DNA from: Candidatus Neomicrothrix sp. UBA2110
GTDB taxonomy: Bacteria; Actinomycetota; Acidimicrobiia; Acidimicrobiales; Poriferisodalaceae
NCBI GenBank assembly: GCA_002331465.1
Contig: DCYM01000024.1
Location: 36,687 to 54,534, forward strand
Direction of reading: 5' to 3'
Length of the DNA stretch: 17,848 bases
Part shown: piece after piece, positions 1 through 7,413 of the stretch
How positions within the stretch are numbered: the first letter of the stretch is position 1
Layout of the letters: every line of letters begins with the position of its first letter
Position numbers and translations under genes: made by a program
The notes under the pieces: model-generated
What the model was told of the DNA's origin: nothing
The model's input: only the letters and a program-made list of their open reading frames with translations
Databases searched by the model: none

Positions 1-293
1 CGAACACCTCAAAAGATCGGCGAATAACGGTCAATTTTGGTTTTCATCGATATTCGTCGGTGATTGGTCAAACCGGAAAGTTAAGCGGCGCCGGAAATGT
101 GTACACCGACGACTACATTCGGCAGCGCTGCCGCTGCATCCCGTTGGCAATAGACGCTCGAGTCCAACGTTTTCCTGAAGAAGAGCGGTATAGCTATCAG
201 CCGTTTGTGGGGCTAGAAGAAGAACATCGCTACGAACCTGACACCGCACGAGATATCTTGACCAACTACAACCTCCGAGATTTAGGTATTTAA
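1..293 (+). CDS. 3' end of a gene, possibly phytanoyl-CoA dioxygenase family (partial)
   Basis: The reading frame is open from the window edge (frame of position 3) to the TAA at 291-293, so this is best read as the C-terminal ~96 residues of a gene that begins outside the window, rather than a 77-residue gene starting at the internal GTG at 60. The first visible residues, NTSKDRRITVNFGF, resemble the segment after the distal iron-binding His in phytanoyl-CoA dioxygenase-like 2-oxoglutarate/Fe(II) oxygenases, where an N-x-S...RR...N pattern is common. The tail is charged and rich in Tyr and Arg and ends in NYNLRDLGI. No catalytic residue lies in the visible part. The stop is only 2 nt before the monooxygenase ATG at 296, so the two genes are probably co-transcribed. 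That this is coding is fairly likely; the family call is tentative and rests on a short stretch. Confidence 0.5.
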   Translation, partial: NTSKDRRITVNFGFHRYSSVIGQTGKLSGAGNVYTDDYIRQRCRCIPLAIDARVQRFPEEERYSYQPFVGLEEEHRYEPDTARDILTNYNLRDLGI

Positions 294-295
294 AA

Positions 296-2215
296 ATGAA
301 CCTGGACCCTGACGAACAGATCTTCGCCGACGCAATCGAAGTAGCGAACATTCCAACGCTCCTCATGGTGATCGTCCAACTCACAGGCGAACTTGAATGG
401 TTGGAGGCGCCGTACAACCCGAAGCGACAACCAGGCCTTGGCGATAATGACAGTGGCGGGTTAGATCCTCGACACCAACGCGAAGTTCGAGACGCTGCGC
501 TCGAGGCGATTTTAGCTTGGCGCGCAGGACGCGCTGTGGCGCTCCCCGAGCCTGACGAAGAACTCATAGTGCGCATGCTGAGTGTCGCGATGGCAGAGAC
601 CGTTCCATCTGAATACGGACAATTCACCGCGGCTCAACTAGGCCAAGTGAAGTTTTTGGACCACGAACCTGTGAACGCCCCGGCAGATTTCAAAGTTCTA
701 GTTATTGGTGCCGGCGTTTCAGGTCTGTGTGCGGCCATCAACCTCCAAATGCTTGGCATCAACTTCGAAGTAGTAGAACGGAACTCAACTGTTGGCGGCG
801 TCTGGTGGGAGAACCATTACCCCGGAGCTGGCGTTGATACACCCAACCATCTGTACTCGTACTCGTTCGCTCCGTTCGACTGGCAAAAATATTTTTGTCT
901 CCGGGATGAACTTCACGCATATCTCGAACACGTATGCGACAACTTTGAGGTACGCAACAACATTCGCTTCGACACTGGTGTGGAGCGCATCGAATACCAA
1001 GAGTCGCGCCAGAAATGGCTAGTGACACTTCGCCTACCTGATGGCACATCGCAACAGACCGAGGCCAACGTCGTGATCAGCGCGGCGGGAATCTTTAATC
1101 CACCCGTTTTCCCCGACATCGACGGACTGGACGAATGGAAAGGCGAAAAATGGCACACCGCGCGATGGCCTAAAGACGCCGATTTAGCAGGGAAGCGTGT
1201 TGCGATCATCGGCAACGGTGCTAGCTGCATGCAGATCGCCCCTGAAATTCAAGATGAAGTCGAATCCCTGACGATCTTCCAAAAGTCCGTTCACTGGGCT
1301 GCGCCGTTTGAACAATTCCGAAAAGAAGTCCCCGACCCGATACGCACTCTCTTGCGCGAGGTGCCTCTGTATCGAAACTGGTACCGCGTCCGGTTGGGAT
1401 GGACTTTCAACGACCGCATCCACTCAGCGTTACAAAAAGATCCGGATTGGGAGCATCCTGAGCGATCGCTAAACGCTCAGAACGACGCACATAGGGCATA
1501 TTTCACTCAATACGTCGTCGATGAATTAGGCGATAAAGCCCCTGAGTTACTTGAACGTGTACTTCCCACATACCCGCCCTTCGGAAAGCGAATGCTGATG
1601 GACAACGGGTGGTACCGCATGCTCCGTAATCCCAAAGTCACGTTGGTAGATAACCACGTCGACCGAATTGAGCATGACCGTCTCCGCACCGAGGAAGGCA
1701 CTGAATACGAAGCTGACGTGCTCCTGTTGGCGACAGGATTTGACGTGTTGAATTTCATCACGACATACGACGCCGTGGGACGCTCTGGTGCGTCGTTGAC
1801 GGATCATTGGGAACAAGACAATGCCAAGGCGTACCTCGGTACTGTCGTGCCTGACTTCCCGAACTTGTTTACCTTGTATGGGCCAAATCTTCAGCCAGGC
1901 CATGGGGGGAGCCTCATCTTCGTCGTAGAGATGCAAGTCAGGTACATCATGGACATGATCCAAAAAATGCTTCAAGACAAAATCGGGGCAGTAGAGATCC
2001 GCAAAGAAGTACACGACGCGTACAACGACAAGGTTGACCTGGCCCATGAGCAAATGGTGTGGGCGCACCCTGGAATGACCTCTTATTACCGCAACGAGCG
2101 CGGACGAATCGTCGTGAATTCGCCATGGAGAAACGTGGATTTCTATCAGATGACGCGAGAAGCCAACCTAGAAGAATACTTAGCTGAACCAGTGGGCGAG
2201 CTAATTGCCGATTAG
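296..2215 (+). CDS. Baeyer-Villiger monooxygenase, 4-hydroxyacetophenone monooxygenase-like
   Basis: A 639-residue flavoprotein monooxygenase expected to use FAD, NADPH and O2 to insert oxygen next to a ketone, giving an ester or lactone in the cytoplasm. The first dinucleotide-binding motif is GAGVSG at 138-143, with the ribose-binding Glu at 161 (VVER). The longer BVMO signature GGVWWENHYPGAGVD spans 167-181. The diagnostic BVMO fingerprint is at 281-292 as WKGEKWHTARWP, with Trp in place of the usual first Phe. The second Rossmann motif is GNGAS at 306-310 and the ATGFD motif is at 479-483. An extra N-terminal domain of ~130 residues and the total length near 640 match the HAPMO branch rather than the shorter (~540) cyclohexanone monooxygenases. 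The ATG lies 2 nt after the preceding stop. The stop overlaps the stop of the convergent threonine aldolase gene by 4 nt. The true substrate is unknown. Confidence 0.9.
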   Translation: MNLDPDEQIFADAIEVANIPTLLMVIVQLTGELEWLEAPYNPKRQPGLGDNDSGGLDPRHQREVRDAALEAILAWRAGRAVALPEPDEELIVRMLSVAMAETVPSEYGQFTAAQLGQVKFLDHEPVNAPADFKVLVIGAGVSGLCAAINLQMLGINFEVVERNSTVGGVWWENHYPGAGVDTPNHLYSYSFAPFDWQKYFCLRDELHAYLEHVCDNFEVRNNIRFDTGVERIEYQESRQKWLVTLRLPDGTSQQTEANVVISAAGIFNPPVFPDIDGLDEWKGEKWHTARWPKDADLAGKRVAIIGNGASCMQIAPEIQDEVESLTIFQKSVHWAAPFEQFRKEVPDPIRTLLREVPLYRNWYRVRLGWTFNDRIHSALQKDPDWEHPERSLNAQNDAHRAYFTQYVVDELGDKAPELLERVLPTYPPFGKRMLMDNGWYRMLRNPKVTLVDNHVDRIEHDRLRTEEGTEYEADVLLLATGFDVLNFITTYDAVGRSGASLTDHWEQDNAKAYLGTVVPDFPNLFTLYGPNLQPGHGGSLIFVVEMQVRYIMDMIQKMLQDKIGAVEIRKEVHDAYNDKVDLAHEQMVWAHPGMTSYYRNERGRIVVNSPWRNVDFYQMTREANLEEYLAEPVGELIAD

Positions 2216-3216
2216 TCGTTCAATTCGCTGCTAACAGCAGCGAGCACGCTTTTAACATCAGTTTCGCTCACATCTAGGTGCACAACCATCCGGCTGTGAT
2301 TACCCGACCAGCGTGTTTGCACTCCTCGACGCAAAAGGCCTTGTTCCATTTCAGGCATCTTCTGAGGGGTACGAACGAAAACCATGTTGGTGTTCTGGGC
2401 CTCAAGCTCAATGCCATCGATCTGAGCTAAACCCTCCGCCAGCAGTTGCGCATTCTCGTGGTCTTCAGCGAGACGCTCGAGGTGGTGGTCAATTGCGTGG
2501 CGCCCTGCAGCGGCCAGTAGTCCCACTTGACGCATCGCGCCCCCCAACATCTTGCGCCACTTTCTCGCCTCATCTATTAGAGACGCCGAGCCCACTAACA
2601 CTGAACCAACAGGAGCACCGAGTCCTTTGGAAAGGCAAACAGAAACGCTATCGAAGGGCGCTGCAATACCTACGGGGGGTACTCCCAAAGCCACTGACGC
2701 GTTCCAAAGCCTCGCTCCGTCAAGGTGGTAACCGAGGTTATGACGGTCGGCTAGTTCTCGACCAGCTTCGAGATCCTCCAAGCCAATCACTTTTCCGTCC
2801 GTGGTGTTTTCAAGGCAAAGAAGACGAGTGCGCGCAAAATGTGCATCGTCAGGTTTGATCGCTGCCTCAGCGGCATCGAGATCGAGCATCCCCGAATCAA
2901 GCATCGAAACGGTCTGAGGTTGAATACTGCCGAGCACTGCGGCACCACCTCCCTCAAACATGTATGTATGTGCGTGATCACCAACCAGATATTCATCACC
3001 CCGCTGGCAATGGGCCATTAGGGCACACAAATTTGATTGGGTTCCCGACGAAACAAACACAGCAGCTTCTTTGCCGAGGAGTTCGGCAGTATGGCTCTCG
3101 AGGTCGCGTACTGTCGGGTCATCCCCAAACACGTCATCGCCCACTTCAGCTGTTGCCATTGCGCGACGCATCGCTGGAGTTGGTTTGGAAACGGTGTCAG
3201 ATCTTAAGTCGATCAC
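2212..3216 (-). CDS. Low-specificity L-threonine aldolase
   Basis: A 334-residue PLP-dependent fold-type I enzyme that cleaves L-threonine or L-allo-threonine to glycine and acetaldehyde; some relatives act on other beta-hydroxy amino acids. With the GTG at 3216 as start, the protein opens VIDLRSDTVSKPT, the usual N-terminus of the family. SSGTQSN (56-62) is the phosphate-binding loop, His81/His83 lie in the active-site DHAH segment, HLDGAR (164-169) holds the PLP-ring Asp, and Lys197 in CLSKGLGAPVG is the Schiff-base lysine. The frame stays open 56 codons further upstream, to 3384, but that part crosses the divergent TauD remnant and matches nothing in the family, so it was excluded. A CAGATT hexamer ends 6 nt before the GTG, in keeping with a leaderless start. 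The stop overlaps that of the convergent monooxygenase. Confidence 0.9.
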   Translation of the reverse strand: MIDLRSDTVSKPTPAMRRAMATAEVGDDVFGDDPTVRDLESHTAELLGKEAAVFVSSGTQSNLCALMAHCQRGDEYLVGDHAHTYMFEGGGAAVLGSIQPQTVSMLDSGMLDLDAAEAAIKPDDAHFARTRLLCLENTTDGKVIGLEDLEAGRELADRHNLGYHLDGARLWNASVALGVPPVGIAAPFDSVSVCLSKGLGAPVGSVLVGSASLIDEARKWRKMLGGAMRQVGLLAAAGRHAIDHHLERLAEDHENAQLLAEGLAQIDGIELEAQNTNMVFVRTPQKMPEMEQGLLRRGVQTRWSGNHSRMVVHLDVSETDVKSVLAAVSSELND

Positions 3217-3222
3217 CCTCTT

Positions 3223-3228
3223 AATCTG
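3223..3228 (-). promoter_or_regulatory. Possible -10 hexamer of threonine aldolase gene
   Basis: Reading on the - strand, CAGATT ends 6 nt before the GTG at 3216. It keeps the conserved second A and last T of an actinobacterial -10 but not the first T. It sits where eight other starts in this window carry TANNNT. Confidence 0.35.
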
Positions 3229-3249
3229 CCACGTAAATGAACACAGACC

Positions 3250-3255
3250 TAGCCT
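3250..3255 (+). promoter_or_regulatory. -10 hexamer of the former TauD gene
   Basis: TAGCCT followed by 6 nt (gaatct) and then ATG at 3262, the leaderless arrangement seen at several intact genes in the window. The same hexamer and spacing precede the VOC gene at 17724. The promoter seems intact although the gene behind it is broken. Confidence 0.5.
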
Positions 3256-3261
3256 GAATCT

Positions 3262-3632
3262 ATGAACGCCACCATTGTTTGCCCGATGACCCCCAGAATC
3301 GGGGCGAAAATTGAAGGGGTAAACCTTCGTGAAGAACTCAGCGACCAAGTAGTTGAGGAAAGTGGAGACGCCTGGCCTAAACATCAGGTTATTTTTTTCG
3401 CGACCAGGAACTTCCCACGAGCAACACCTAGCTTTCGCCGCCCGCTTCGGTGCACTTCACACCCACCACCGTCAACACGCTGAAGTGTCCGTCGTACACG
3501 CTAACGAAAACTCTCGCTATGTCGAAAGCGATGTGGGATAACCGCTGTGTGCAACATTTAGCGACATGGGGTTATTCTCCTGCAACTCGTCACGGTTACG
3601 GAGTGACCTTGAGCGGAGTGAAGCCTACTTAA
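3262..3632 (+). pseudogene. Decayed, truncated TauD/TfdA-family dioxygenase
   Basis: Three frames read in turn recover the N-terminal half of a TauD/TfdA-type 2-oxoglutarate/Fe(II) dioxygenase. The first frame, from ATG 3262, gives IGAKIEGVNLREELSD and then KHQVIFF. At the T7 run (3392-3398) the frame breaks; one extra T would restore IFFRDQEL. A second break near 3415 leads to EQHLAFAARFGALHTH and then VHANENSRYVESDV. The frame is lost again near 3535, where the iron-binding WH-x-D motif would be; it now reads WDN. The last piece, up to TAA 3630-3632, gives ATR..GYG..TLSGVKPT, which resembles the family's GGDTLW region. Only ~125 of the usual ~280-300 residues remain, and the intact carboxyltransferase gene starts directly behind, so the C-terminal half has been deleted. 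At least three frame breaks plus this truncation argue against a sequencing error. The original substrate (taurine, a herbicide-like acid, a sulfate ester or other) cannot be told. Confidence 0.8.
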
Positions 3633-5230
3633 GGGCGAACTGCACGTTTCGGGCGATTAGCTAATTCCGCCAGCTTGGGTTGAGCTAACTTCACGAACCG
3701 GCACGCTAAAGCTCGCGTTTCACGTGGATCAATGAGATCCACTACATCTCCCTTGTGCGCGGCTTTAAAGGGAGACCGAAGCCGAAGAAGTCTCTCCTCG
3801 ATCGCTTCGCGGTGAGCAGCCGGGTTGTCAGCTGCTTCGATTTCTCGACGATACGCAGCTGCGACGCCACCTTCGATAGGAATGCCACCCCACTCACCCG
3901 ATGGCCAGCCGAAACGCAAGTTAATGCCATTGGGTAAGCCAATGGAGTTAGGAGCATCAGCAGCGACTCCATAACTCTTGCGGACCATGAACTCAATCTT
4001 TGGCACCTGACACTCGGCGGACGCGATGAGCGCGCGAGCGCCACGCCGCATGGTGGCTATGCGTTCGGCATGTGACCCCAACATAAAGCCAGGCATATCA
4101 AGGAAAATCAGAAGGGGCAGGTTAAAACTGTCGCAAAGATCCAAGAAATGGGTGTACTTGTCCGCAGCGTTTCCATCCATCGCACCCGCTTTACTCATCG
4201 GATCGCTGCCAATCACCCCAACTGACCAACCATCCATTCGCGCAAAACCAGTGATGATTCCACTGGCGTAGAGCTTCCTCATCTCGAAGAAATCGCCGTT
4301 ATCAACGACATGGCGAATCAAAGCACGGGCGTCATATCCCTGCCGCCGATTCGTAGGAATTATGTCTAATAATTCTTGTGGCCGGCGTTCGGGGTCGTCG
4401 CCAGTGTCGACCCGCTGAGCGACCTCTCCCACTGTGTTTGGAAGGTAGGAAATGAAGTCGCGGATCTGCTGGAAAGCATCTTCTTCATCCTCAGCCACGT
4501 TGTCGATCTGACCACTCTGCACGACATGCATATCCCAGCCGCCAAGCTCTTCTTTAGAAAGCTTCTCACCGATAGCGCGCTCAACTACAGGTGGCCCAGA
4601 AGGAAAAATCTGAGACCTTCCCTTAATCATCACCGTGAAATGAGACAGCAGCGCTGCGGCAGCTGGCCACCCGGCAACTGACCCCAAAATTGCTGCAGCC
4701 ACTGGAACCTTGCCAAGAAGTTCTACCCCTTGGTGCCAGAGATCACCTTGGGGAAGACCCATATGTCCATCTTGCTCGTCCTGCTTGGATGAATGCCCTA
4801 CACCTTCGCGGAGCTGCACGTAGGGGATCCCATATTGCAACGCCAGCGGTTGGGCAAAATGATGTGGCAACTTGTGAACGTCGTGGGGGCTTCCCCCGGA
4901 AATAGTGAAGTCATCACCACCGACGGACACAGGGCGACCCGAAATTTCTCCCAGGCCCATCACGTAGCCCCCCGGAGAGAAGTCAACCAAGTTCCCGTCG
5001 GAGTCATAATCGGCAGCGCCCACTAAATGGCCCATTTCCAGAAATGAACCTGGATCGCAAAATTTTTCCATCCGTTCGCGAACCGTGTAACGGCCGCCGT
5101 CATGCTGTCGCTTGACCCGATCTGTTCCGCCCATTTCGTCGGCAAGGCCTTTGACATACTCGACGTCGTCAATGGCTTTTAACCAACCCATACCGGGCTT
5201 CCAAAATTCTCGATTGTGATCTACGGGCAC
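3629..5230 (-). CDS. Acyl-CoA carboxylase carboxyltransferase (beta) subunit, divergent
   Basis: A 533-residue crotonase-fold carboxyltransferase, which in known relatives moves CO2 from carboxybiotin to an acyl-CoA. The N-terminal half has the RYTVRERMEKFCDPGSFLE entry segment (47-65), GGDDFTISGGS (104-114) and SGPPVVERAIGE (211-222). The C-terminal half has YDARALIRHVVDNGDFFE (299-316) and LDMPGFMLGSHAER (377-390). The two oxyanion-hole regions differ from the usual ones: the N-terminal AGGA-type loop reads AGWP (186-189), and the C-terminal YGGAYD-type loop reads YGVAAD (420-425), keeping Gly, Ala and Asp. No biotin carboxylase or biotin carrier gene lies in the window. The start is GTG at 5230, 3 nt after the amidohydrolase stop, with AAGG 8 nt upstream, so the two are surely co-transcribed. 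The substrate is unknown; propionyl-CoA-type or another acyl-CoA is possible, as is a function without biotin. Confidence 0.85.
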   Translation of the reverse strand: MPVDHNREFWKPGMGWLKAIDDVEYVKGLADEMGGTDRVKRQHDGGRYTVRERMEKFCDPGSFLEMGHLVGAADYDSDGNLVDFSPGGYVMGLGEISGRPVSVGGDDFTISGGSPHDVHKLPHHFAQPLALQYGIPYVQLREGVGHSSKQDEQDGHMGLPQGDLWHQGVELLGKVPVAAAILGSVAGWPAAAALLSHFTVMIKGRSQIFPSGPPVVERAIGEKLSKEELGGWDMHVVQSGQIDNVAEDEEDAFQQIRDFISYLPNTVGEVAQRVDTGDDPERRPQELLDIIPTNRRQGYDARALIRHVVDNGDFFEMRKLYASGIITGFARMDGWSVGVIGSDPMSKAGAMDGNAADKYTHFLDLCDSFNLPLLIFLDMPGFMLGSHAERIATMRRGARALIASAECQVPKIEFMVRKSYGVAADAPNSIGLPNGINLRFGWPSGEWGGIPIEGGVAAAYRREIEAADNPAAHREAIEERLLRLRSPFKAAHKGDVVDLIDPRETRALACRFVKLAQPKLAELANRPKRAVRP

Positions 5231-5233
5231 TTG

Positions 5234-6907
5234 TTACGCCTTGCCGTGGCGAAGCAACTTGCCGGGGAGCGCGGAGTCCGCGGACACAGAGTCTTCTCCG
5301 TTCTGCCTAATGACGGTCCCGTTCACTACTACTGCGTCGATGCCCTTGGCATCCGAAACCAATCGGTCAGCTCCCGCTGGGAGGTCATACACCCGCCGTT
5401 TACCTTCGTGACCCACGTTCTCCATATCGAACACGACAACGTCGGCCCACCCACCATCTCTTAAGGTGCCGCGATCTTCAATCCCAAATACTTTCGCAGG
5501 TCGTTGCGTAAGCATGTGAACCGCTTGCTCGATATCAAAACTTTTTCTCTCGCGAACAAATGTTGAGAGAAACTCTGTGGAATATTTAGCGTCACAAAGC
5601 TGACTTGCGTGAGCCCCCGCGTCAGAAAGACCGATGACTGTAGTTGGATCATGTAAAAGCTCATCGATCTCGTTCCGGTCATGATTGACCACATCTTGGA
5701 CTATGCGCATGTCCAAATCTGCGTCCAGGGCCATGTCAAGCATCACATCGACAGGGTCTTGACCTAACTCGTCCGCTAACTCCTGAACGTTCTTACCTTC
5801 CATCGCTGGATCTGGTGGGAACCAAGTAATCTCAGTTCGCGCCCAGCGGTCGCCAATCTTTCCGCCGTTACCAGCTTTTTCTTTGAACTGTTCGCGCCAG
5901 TCGCGATCAGCGTAGTAAGCCTTTCGCCCGTCTATGTCGCTTTGGGCTACGGGCTGAAACACTCGCATCCCCTCGTAGATGAACGGCGCCTTCCAACTCA
6001 TTTCAAACTGGACTGGTTGGACTGCCACCTGAGGGAATACCGGAAGCCCACGCTCAGCTAGCGCGTGGGCTTTCTCAACATCTTTGAGGTGGCTTCCTGG
6101 ACCAACTGTGCTTGCCAATAACGCGGTCCAGCTCACATTTGCACCAGTGGTTTCCGCAACGCGAGCAAATTCGTCGTGGCTTAAGCCGCGACCTTGGGTC
6201 GCTTGCATGATTCCGCCAACGTCGCCGAGCGCTTGAGCGATCTCAATTATTTCTTCAGACGTAGCGAGACGACTAGGAACCGGCCGTCCCTCGTATCCAA
6301 CATGAGTGTTGGCCCTGCTCGTGGCGAACCCTAAGGCGCCTGCCTCTAGAGCTTCGGTAACCAGTTCGCGTTGTCGGGCGATTTCCTCTTCAGTTGCTTC
6401 ACGCTCGGTCGCTTCTTCACCCAGTACATACATGCGAAGTGCTGTGTGCCCAATCATTGCTGCCATGTTGACTGCGCACCCGTTGGCGTCCAGAGCATCG
6501 AGGTACTCAGGAAAAGTTTCAAAACCCCAGTCACCTAATCCGGCCCGTAAGGCGTCAACACTCATCCCCTCGACGTTCTCCAATGTTCGCATGATCAAAT
6601 CCCGGTGTTCGGGGCGGGTCGGTGCAACGGAGAAACCACAGTTGCCCATGACGATCGTCGTGACCCCATGCCATGGAGAACAACTAACTAATGGGTCCCA
6701 AAGCACTTGGGCGTCATAGTGGGTGTGAATATCAACGAAACCAGGCGCAACGATGCGTCCCGTAGCGTCAATCGTTCGTTGAGCCTCTGCTGGTGCGCCA
6801 CCCATTGCGACAATACGACCATCCTTGATTCCCAAGTCGCCTAAATATCGGGCGGCTCCTGTGCCGTCAACAATTGTGCCGCCTGTGATTTTCAGATCGT
6901 AAGACAT
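5234..6907 (-). CDS. Amidohydrolase, N-acyl-D-amino-acid deacylase family
   Basis: A 557-residue metal-dependent amidohydrolase of the D-aminoacylase/dihydroorotase type. It starts with the small beta-sandwich (ITGGTIVDGTG, 7-17) and has the metal motif HTHYD at 61-65, Cys90 in GNCGFS (a bridging metal ligand in D-aminoacylases), His154 in MIGHT, and the late catalytic Asp429 in LSDAGAH (428-433). The C-terminal beta-sandwich returns with GTLRDGGWADVVVFD. The middle region where D-aminoacylases carry a metal-binding His reads QATQGRG (235-241), so this member may differ in metal site or substrate. It is cytoplasmic, with no signal peptide. It is the first gene of a two-gene operon with the carboxyltransferase. 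The ATG at 6907 follows AAGGGG by 6 nt, and a perfect inverted repeat ends inside that ribosome binding site. Family membership is secure; the exact substrate (an N-acyl amino acid, a hydantoin-like or another amide) is not. Confidence 0.87.
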   Translation of the reverse strand: MSYDLKITGGTIVDGTGAARYLGDLGIKDGRIVAMGGAPAEAQRTIDATGRIVAPGFVDIHTHYDAQVLWDPLVSCSPWHGVTTIVMGNCGFSVAPTRPEHRDLIMRTLENVEGMSVDALRAGLGDWGFETFPEYLDALDANGCAVNMAAMIGHTALRMYVLGEEATEREATEEEIARQRELVTEALEAGALGFATSRANTHVGYEGRPVPSRLATSEEIIEIAQALGDVGGIMQATQGRGLSHDEFARVAETTGANVSWTALLASTVGPGSHLKDVEKAHALAERGLPVFPQVAVQPVQFEMSWKAPFIYEGMRVFQPVAQSDIDGRKAYYADRDWREQFKEKAGNGGKIGDRWARTEITWFPPDPAMEGKNVQELADELGQDPVDVMLDMALDADLDMRIVQDVVNHDRNEIDELLHDPTTVIGLSDAGAHASQLCDAKYSTEFLSTFVRERKSFDIEQAVHMLTQRPAKVFGIEDRGTLRDGGWADVVVFDMENVGHEGKRRVYDLPAGADRLVSDAKGIDAVVVNGTVIRQNGEDSVSADSALPGKLLRHGKA

Positions 6908-6916
6908 TTAGGTCCC

Positions 6917-6959
6917 CTTGTATGGCTGACAAATCGCTAACTCATGTCAGCCATACAAG
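6917..6959. promoter_or_regulatory. Perfect 15-bp inverted repeat before the amidohydrolase gene
   Basis: The left arm cttgtatggctgaca (6917-6931) and the right arm tgtcagccatacaag (6945-6959) are exact reverse complements with a 13-nt spacer. Read on the - strand, the foot of the hairpin covers the first three bases (AAG) of the AAGGGG ribosome binding site of the gene at 6907. It could be an operator for a dimeric regulator, or an mRNA hairpin that limits ribosome access. A terminator is unlikely, as no T-run follows and a gene starts directly behind. Confidence 0.75.
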
Positions 6960-6996
6960 TTTATCTCAGCGCCCAAGTTTCAGCCGTTTCGGTACT

Positions 6997-7236
6997 TCAA
7001 AGTGATGCTCGGGTCTGGCCGACTTTGGCGTTCAATGGCGGCAGGCGGGGAGGTTGGGCCTCATGTGGAGCGCTCAGCGTAAGCCACACCGCGCCCTTGC
7101 CAGTCCAACCCACCGCATCGTAATTGGAGCTGACATTCCATTTGGGGAGTGAACTGAGCCACTCGACAAGCCTCCGGCTGACCTTCTCATCTGACGCAGC
7201 CCTCACTTCGCTGGGAGTGCCAGCGACATATTTCAT
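6997..7236 (-). CDS. Doubtful small hypothetical protein (79 aa)
   Basis: An open frame from ATG at 7236 to the TGA at 6997-6999; a GTG at 7269 would add 11 residues. The protein (MKYVAGTPSEVRAASDEK, then VSRRLVEWLSSLPKWN and GKGAVWLTLSA) has a reasonable amino-acid mix, and about two thirds of its codons end in G or C, which is in favour of coding. Against it, neither start has a clear Shine-Dalgarno sequence or a TANNNT hexamer at the usual 6-nt distance, and I recognise no family. If real it would be a small soluble cytoplasmic protein. It could also be chance. Confidence 0.33.
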   Translation of the reverse strand: MKYVAGTPSEVRAASDEKVSRRLVEWLSSLPKWNVSSNYDAVGWTGKGAVWLTLSAPHEAQPPRLPPLNAKVGQTRASL

Positions 7237-7378
7237 GCACCCATATTTCCATGGGCGTTGGTGCCACACACGTAGTTCAAGAAATTGAGGAATGCGGTTC
7301 GTGTCGGCGTGTAAAACTTTTCAAAAATATTCGGTCGGAGCTACCGTGCTCATTTATCGGCCGCACCGGCCTCTCCGG

Positions 7379-7384
7379 TAGGAT
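7379..7384 (+). promoter_or_regulatory. Possible -10 of infA
   Basis: TAGGAT matches TANNNT and would give a transcript start near 7391, that is a ~20-nt leader that includes the AAGGGA ribosome binding site. No convincing -35 is visible. Confidence 0.35.
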
Positions 7385-7413
7385 GGGCTGTCAGTTAGCG
7401 AAGGGAAAATAGT

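Larger units (their letters stand above)
6960..7413. other. Sparse region between amidohydrolase and infA
   Basis: This 454-bp stretch holds no gene I can firmly support. It contains one doubtful small ORF on the - strand (6997-7269), an A/T-rich patch near 7314-7331, and the infA leader with its probable -10 and ribosome binding site. No tRNA-like cloverleaf, repeat array or riboswitch pattern was recognised. Confidence 0.5.

Noticed and set aside
31..627. 198-codon open frame on the - strand
   Set aside because: It lies antisense to the start of the monooxygenase and the preceding partial gene, its product is Ser/Arg-rich with no family-like motif, and it would need two real genes to be wrong.
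1547..2068. 173-codon open frame opposite the monooxygenase
   Set aside because: It is a shadow of the BVMO gene, whose motifs are complete.
2313..2858. 181-codon open frame on the + strand
   Set aside because: It lies fully inside the threonine aldolase gene on the other strand, and the product has no recognisable motif.
3217..3384. 56-codon N-terminal extension of the threonine aldolase
   Set aside because: Family similarity begins exactly at VIDLRSDTV (GTG 3216), and the extension runs through the TauD remnant on the other strand.
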